64,000 bases of DNA from JAXMHN01 sp964578605 (GTDB lineage Bacteria > Verrucomicrobiota > Verrucomicrobiia > Limisphaerales > SIBE01). Below the pieces are notes generated by a model. That model saw only the letters and a program-made list of their open reading frames with translations. It did no database searches and was not told the origin of the DNA. Positions 60,301 to 64,000 of the stretch are shown here, in pieces. A program made the translations under genes and the position numbers. Location of the stretch: contig CAZODO010000015.1 of the NCBI GenBank assembly GCA_964578605.1, positions 1 to 64,000 of the forward strand. The letters are read 5' to 3'. How positions within the stretch are numbered: the stretch's first letter is position 1; each line of letters opens with the position of its first letter.

Positions 60301-62106
60301 GACAGTGGAGCACTGACGATCCGGTTTGAGGATGTTTCGCCCACTTCCCTTAACCTGGATGGTTTGCTGGATAACGTGCGCCTCACGTTGCAGGGGAACC
60401 CGGTCATTGTCACTCAGCCTTCCAGCCAGACGGTGACGGTGGGCGGGACAGCGAGTTTCAGCGTCACCGCGACAGGCGCGGCGCCTTTGGCCTATCAATG
60501 GCGGCGGAACGGGAGCCCGATCGGGGGTGCCACGGCCAGCACCTTCACGATCAACAACGTGCAGACCAGCCACGCAGGGGATTACACGGTCGTGGTATCC
60601 AACGGCGCAGGACCCGTGACGAGTTCCGCGGCGACGCTCGTTGTCACGACGAGCGGAGGAGGGTTGGTCAACGGGAGCTTTGAGTCCAATTTCGATGGAT
60701 GGACCGCCAGTGGCAATGCCGCTGTGTCCACCGGAACGTTCTACCGGCCGACGGACGGCAATAGTCTCGCGGTGTTCAACTCGGGGCAGACCACGCCCAA
60801 CGGAGCGATTTCACAGACCATTCCAACCGCCCCCGGCCAAAGCCATACCTTGAGTTTCGATTTCGGAGTGCTGGCCTACAACTTCAATGAGCAACGCATC
60901 CGGGTCACGGTGCAGGGCGTCGGGACACTGGTGAATCAGACGATCGTCAATTCCGGGTCGGGCAACGGGGTTACGCAATGGATCTCGAGGAGCTTCGCGT
61001 TCATTGCGGATGGCAATTCCATCACCGTGACGTTCCAGGACGTTTCGTCGTCCACGTCCAACCTCGACGCCGTGCTGGACAAGGTTGCGCTAGCAACCCA
61101 AAGCGCGCCGACCATCACGACGCAGCCCTTGAGCCAAGCGGTCGCTGTGGGCCAGTCCGTGACATTCAGCGTCACCGCCGCAGGTCAGTTGCCGTTGGCC
61201 TATCAATGGCGTTTCAACGGCGCCGCAATTTCCGGAGCGAACTCAAACCAGCACACGATCAGCGCTGTGCAGGCGGGCAACAGCGGCAATTACGATGTCG
61301 TGGTCTCCAACGGCTCTGGCTCGGTCACCAGTTCGGTGGCGGTGTTGACCGTGGCGGAGCCGGTGGCGTTCAAGAACGGGAGTTTCGAATCGGGATTGGC
61401 GGATTGGACCGTGAGCGGCAATGTCCAGGCCTCAACCGGAACCTTTTATGCGCCCACAGATGGGCAACGGACCGCGGTGTTTAACGCGGGGCAATCCACG
61501 CCCAATGGAGTGGTATCCCAGACCGTAACAACCACGCCCGGCCAGGCTTACACCGTTAGCTTTGACGCGGGCGTGCTGGCCTACAACGCCAGCGCGCAGC
61601 TTCTCCGTGTCACGGTTCAGGGGAACAGCACCCTGGTGGACTCCACCCTTTCGTTTTCTGGGGATGGCACCGGAACGACCAAGTGGACCTCAAGAAGCTT
61701 CTCCTTTACTGCCGATAGTCCCTCGGTGGTGCTGACTTTCCGCGACTTGTCTCCGGCAACGCTGAATCTCGACCTGACCTTGGACCGAGTGCAACTGGTT
61801 CCGCAGGGAGGAGGCGCCGGACTGTTGGCGTTCGCGGTTTCGGACGGCAGGGGAGGGCAGGGACTGGACAAAAAGGCCGGTGCCGCCTCGATCACGTGGT
61901 CTCCAACCGGTTGGACGATCACGGGATTCGCTTCTCGCCGTGGCATTTACCGATTGGAACGATCAGAAGACTTGGATTCCTGGACCGCTTTGGGCGAAAT
62001 TTCTGCCGCCGTTGGTGGTATCCTGGAATTTCAGGACCAGGACGCCCCGGGACTGAGAGCATTCTATCGGATTGTTCCGGTGGATAACGGACAGGCTTCC
62101 GAATAG
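57364..62106 (+). CDS. Large secreted SGNH hydrolase with four Ig-plus-beta repeats
   Basis: A 1580-residue exported protein. Signal peptide about 1-24; SGNH/GDSL domain about 28-235 with catalytic Ser in LPLGDSMTSG, GTNDYS and the Asp/His block DGLHPGSPGY. An Ig-like strand region lies about 235-330, and a about 200-residue domain (DLVYSLPVPRQSD to QVYVRLGGG) at 340-540. Four tandem units begin at about 547, 782, 1014 and 1250; each has an Ig domain (QPxxxxVxxGxxxxF, YQWRxNG) and then an NGSFES-type jelly-roll. The final about 95 residues end in AFYRI. Likely a surface esterase or deacetylase acting on glycans. Confidence 0.88.
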   Translation: MKPRTWFLIPNVCVLLSMATVSAAEPPVRILPLGDSMTSGVPVEGGYRSRLYSVLSSDGFTVDFLGTQTVNSNHPQLPDADHEGHGGFQIHEIDAGLEGWLSSVEDPDVVLLWIGTNDYSVSNDINNARNRLANLIGRIATLRPHAKIIVANLLLRTDIPTADQNIQTTFNPFLPAMVDQQVQLGRQVSFVDMRSQITAADLVDGLHPGSPGYNKIADTWRSAIQAVITPAGTTNRPAIVRVKGHVNRRNVSLTFSKPVEDAAAAAGNFALSGGVSVLAAELDVPTKRTITLTTTPQAQDTVYTVTVNGVRDRTPARNAIAANAQASFGSGNIAEAVNFDLVYSLPVPRQSDFNINGVPYQVDKHVGLGAFNRVAYYLELESAAGRQYAWVSMDAFTTDAARIGIPALQTGAFFQQPAVNMNVQSTVAGVANGTGFSGGRLEFWPGNYGTANAAGVSGASDVTYDFGDSAAPGEAGYGSMQIHNGAASQTVLAFNGWGGGGWVNDVGIGNASGQHPDWTFAQNATAYTNRVLQVYVRLGGGSPGAPVITTQPEGLTVNPGGSASFTVAATGSGTLSYQWRFNGTPISGATAATHTINNVQSQHAGSYDVVVANASGSVTSSAAVLTVPLTGLIANGSFESGFSGWSAGGNVSVVQGNVYAPFDGTSVLAFNSGQNPPNGVVSQMFATTPGTEYSLTFAAGVLAFNTSEQRIQVTLQGATTLQSRSISMIGDASGKVKWSSYTYLFTADSTLTRVTFRDVSPTSLNLDATLDKVQITAQNAPVITAQPVNQAVLAGASASFSVTATGQAPLSYQWRFNGSPIPGATSSTLNLANAQTGAAGNYDVVVSNTAGSVGSSVAVLTVLEAGVFANGSFESGFSGWTVSGNASLISGLATDGQAAVAFNTGQQPPNAILSQTVASAPGQNGTLAFDFGVWAYNSSEQRIRVTVQGAGILVQQTVSIFGVGNGAVTWISRSYPFVSDSGALTIRFEDVSPTSLNLDGLLDNVRLTLQGNPVIVTQPSSQTVTVGGTASFSVTATGAAPLAYQWRRNGSPIGGATASTFTINNVQTSHAGDYTVVVSNGAGPVTSSAATLVVTTSGGGLVNGSFESNFDGWTASGNAAVSTGTFYRPTDGNSLAVFNSGQTTPNGAISQTIPTAPGQSHTLSFDFGVLAYNFNEQRIRVTVQGVGTLVNQTIVNSGSGNGVTQWISRSFAFIADGNSITVTFQDVSSSTSNLDAVLDKVALATQSAPTITTQPLSQAVAVGQSVTFSVTAAGQLPLAYQWRFNGAAISGANSNQHTISAVQAGNSGNYDVVVSNGSGSVTSSVAVLTVAEPVAFKNGSFESGLADWTVSGNVQASTGTFYAPTDGQRTAVFNAGQSTPNGVVSQTVTTTPGQAYTVSFDAGVLAYNASAQLLRVTVQGNSTLVDSTLSFSGDGTGTTKWTSRSFSFTADSPSVVLTFRDLSPATLNLDLTLDRVQLVPQGGGAGLLAFAVSDGRGGQGLDKKAGAASITWSPTGWTITGFASRRGIYRLERSEDLDSWTALGEISAAVGGILEFQDQDAPGLRAFYRIVPVDNGQASE
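59002..61806 (+). repeat. Four tandem ~700-bp coding repeats
   Basis: Repeat starts at 59002, 59707, 60403 and 61111 give spacings of 705, 696 and 708 bases, all multiples of 3. Each encodes an Ig-like domain followed by a jelly-roll that begins NGSFES. Conserved stretches (for example TATCAATGGCGG in the first, third and fourth units) show a common origin. Copy number could vary by recombination. Confidence 0.85.
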
Positions 62107-62215
62107 CTTCAAACGGGCCGTGCTGCCCGCGGTTGGACGAGCTGCCGCTTGGTTTTCTGGCTCTTTTCTTGCTAAAAATCGGTGGTTTGTCCACAGTGGT
62201 CTGTACGCATCGTAA

Positions 62216-64000
62216 ATGAAATCAGTCGCTTGCTGCTGGTGCTGCATCTGCTTGGGTGTCCTTTCGTCCTCCTCGTTTGGGGCTAATCCCCCAACGAGAA
62301 TCCTGCCTTTGGGCGATTCGTTGGTCTCTGGGAATTATGGCGACGTTTTCCCTCCGCCCGTGCAGGGCGGGTTCCGTCCCCGCCTCCGCCAAATGCTGCT
62401 GGACGCGGGGTACACTGTCGATTTTATCGGGACACTCACGACGCTTTCTGACCACCCGGACCTCCTGACAGACCCGCAGCACGAGGGGTGGGGCGGGTAC
62501 ACCATCGACGACCTGGACGCGACGATCGACAACTCGTTCGCTGTTCTGCCCGACCCTGATGTCATCCTGTTGTTGATAGGCGCCAACGACTTCTTTCCGG
62601 AAAATGCGACGGACGTCGGCTTCCTGGACAATTCGACGGTTCGTCTGGAAAACCTCCTTGACCGCCTGGTGGCTTTGCGCCCTTTCGCCAAGATTCTGGT
62701 GGCGAACTTGCCTACGCGAGCTGACGTGTACCCCTCCGTTACGGATTTGTACCCGGCGGGCGGCGCGTATGACGCGGATATGGCGGTTCGGGACAAGTTC
62801 AACCTCTTCATTCCAAGGATCGTCGAGGACCAGCAGGTCCTTGGGCGGGAGGTCTACTTTGTGGACCTGCGCAGACCCCCTCCGGAATGCTGCAACCTGG
62901 GCGACCTCGCCGTGGAGACCCGGCAGGTGCATCCGTCGGCGAGCGGCTACTACAAGATGGCGACCAACTGGTTCAACGCCATCACGGCCGTGACAGATCC
63001 GACCGACCCCGCCACGCGCCTCCTCCGAGTGTATTCGCTGAACCCCTACATGGGCGTTTCAATCACCGTAAACAGCGGGGCTGGTGACGGTATCACCCCG
63101 TTCGAACGATCCTACGCGGATGGAACGGTTGTCACGCTGGCGGCTCCGGCGCTTTTACCAAGCGGGCAGACCTTTCAGGTGTGGGAACGAAACGGAGTTG
63201 CCTACAGCACCGACGCGACCACGACGGTCACGTTGAACTCGAGTTGCACGATGACGGCCGTGTATGCCAAGGCTTTGGCCCTCAGTAACGTTCCCGAGGC
63301 GGCGAGTTACACGCTCGTTTACTCCCTCGACCTGCCTGTGTCGGCGTCCTACAACCTCACGGGGGTTCCCTACGAACTCGATAAGAGCAGCGCCGTTGGA
63401 GCGTTCAACCGCGTCGCTTATTACCTGGAGGTGCAATACTACGTCGGGCCCGTGCTCTACGCATGGGCGTCGATGGATGCCTTCACGACCGACGCGACCA
63501 AGATCGGGGTTCCGAGCTTCGGAACGGGTGCGATCTTCCAGCAGAATGTGGCGAACATGAACGTCCGGTCGAGTGTCCTGAATATCGTGACCGGAAACGG
63601 TTTGGCGGGCGGGAACATTGAGTTCTACTGTGGCAATTATTCCACGAACAATGCCAACGCGGTCCCCAACGCGAGCGATGCTCTGCACGACTGGGGTGAT
63701 TGGGGAACCGTCACCGCAACGCCCGAAGAGTATGGATACGGCGCGATGCAGGTCCACAATCATGCTGCCAGTCAGACGATCTTTGCCTTTAACGGGTGGG
63801 GCGGCGTCCCGATTGCCGGGATTGACAAGGTCGACCTTGGAATCGGGAATTATTCCGGCACCCATCCCGACTGGACATTCGCCCAGAACGCGGGCAGTTA
63901 CCGATATAGAAAGTTGCAGGTCTATGTTCGCGACGGTTCGCCGCCTCCGATTTATACATTGACGGTCAACTCTCTCAATCCGAGCACCGGCGTTAGCGTC
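62216..64000 (+). CDS. Second SGNH hydrolase, cut by the window end
   Basis: A long frame opens at ATG 62216, right after an in-frame TAA, and stays open to the window end (at least 595 codons). It has a signal peptide, RILPLGDSLVSGNYG (catalytic Ser), LLLIGANDFFPENA and VHPSASGYYKMA (catalytic His). A InlB-B-like repeat (RVYSLNPYMGVSITV, 63027 onward) follows. Then comes the same domain as in the preceding gene (LVYSLDLPVSASYNLTG to QVYVRDG) and the start of another InlB-like repeat (LTVNSLNPSTGV). It is a partial sister of the 1580-residue protein, missing the Ig repeats so far. Confidence 0.87.
   Translation, partial: MKSVACCWCCICLGVLSSSSFGANPPTRILPLGDSLVSGNYGDVFPPPVQGGFRPRLRQMLLDAGYTVDFIGTLTTLSDHPDLLTDPQHEGWGGYTIDDLDATIDNSFAVLPDPDVILLLIGANDFFPENATDVGFLDNSTVRLENLLDRLVALRPFAKILVANLPTRADVYPSVTDLYPAGGAYDADMAVRDKFNLFIPRIVEDQQVLGREVYFVDLRRPPPECCNLGDLAVETRQVHPSASGYYKMATNWFNAITAVTDPTDPATRLLRVYSLNPYMGVSITVNSGAGDGITPFERSYADGTVVTLAAPALLPSGQTFQVWERNGVAYSTDATTTVTLNSSCTMTAVYAKALALSNVPEAASYTLVYSLDLPVSASYNLTGVPYELDKSSAVGAFNRVAYYLEVQYYVGPVLYAWASMDAFTTDATKIGVPSFGTGAIFQQNVANMNVRSSVLNIVTGNGLAGGNIEFYCGNYSTNNANAVPNASDALHDWGDWGTVTATPEEYGYGAMQVHNHAASQTIFAFNGWGGVPIAGIDKVDLGIGNYSGTHPDWTFAQNAGSYRYRKLQVYVRDGSPPPIYTLTVNSLNPSTGVSV

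Overview
The window looks like a contig from a Verrucomicrobiota-type (PVC) bacterium, probably a draft or metagenome assembly because a run of 10 N sits at 48754-48763. This is inference. The DNA is GC-rich. There is a PEP-CTERM protein and a FemAB-like protein of the kind found with PEP-CTERM/exosortase systems. Secreted Ig-repeat, LRR and SGNH proteins end in an 'FYR' C-terminal module. GH172/DUF2961, DUF362 and DUF4910 genes are also present. No rRNA, tRNA, transposase or CRISPR array was seen.

Layout. 1-686: a hairpin-pair repeat and the first of several unusual 11-bp-phased inverted arrays. 687-13.3 kb: housekeeping and secreted genes on both strands (FAD monooxygenase, secreted ADP-ribosylglycohydrolase, prepilin peptidase, shikimate dehydrogenase, GH172 protein, CutA, outer-membrane barrel, PEP-CTERM protein, LRR protein). 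13.3-27.7 kb: an all-plus polysaccharide operon, often with overlapping start and stop codons. It holds a polyprenyl-phosphate sugar transferase, a WlbA/WlbB/WlbC-like UDP-2,3-diacetamido sugar route, a FemAB-like protein, a Wzz/BY-kinase-like protein with a ruined Walker A, a deacetylase-DUF354 fusion, WecB, a second deacetylase, a GT2 and an asparagine-synthetase homologue. 27.9-37.9 kb: DUF362, an O-antigen-ligase-like membrane protein, glycosyltransferases, an epimerase, a beta-helix protein and an LhgO-like oxidase. 38.2-52.3 kb: the ABC exporter Wzm/Wzt, two sister acyltransferases, RfbF, a UXS-like SDR, Ugd, a NarL-type two-component pair, an SDR, RfbC, a C-methyltransferase, a DUF4910 peptidase-like protein and a class IV aminotransferase. 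52.4-53.2 kb: the remnant of a second Wzt-like gene. 53.2-56.4 kb: GNAT, nucleotidyltransferase, GT2. 56.6-64 kb: secreted proteins, including a 1580-residue SGNH/Ig-repeat protein and a sister gene that runs off the window end.

Together, the central genes can make sugar nucleotides, assemble a glycan on a lipid carrier, decorate it (acetylation, methylation, amidation) and export it by an ABC route. The flanks encode surface proteins.

The most unusual signal is non-coding. Five intergenic arrays (about 210-302, 27748-27848, 38003-38093, 52397-52512, 56403-56517) are built from diverged 11-bp units that run in one orientation, pass a centre (often NCCG), then run in the opposite orientation. 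Several are bounded by a shared inverted terminal motif (TCCGSTCTAAA / TTTAGASCGGA), and three are flanked by imperfect direct repeats. They fall in the larger intergenic gaps, at or near module boundaries. I do not recognise this as a described element class.
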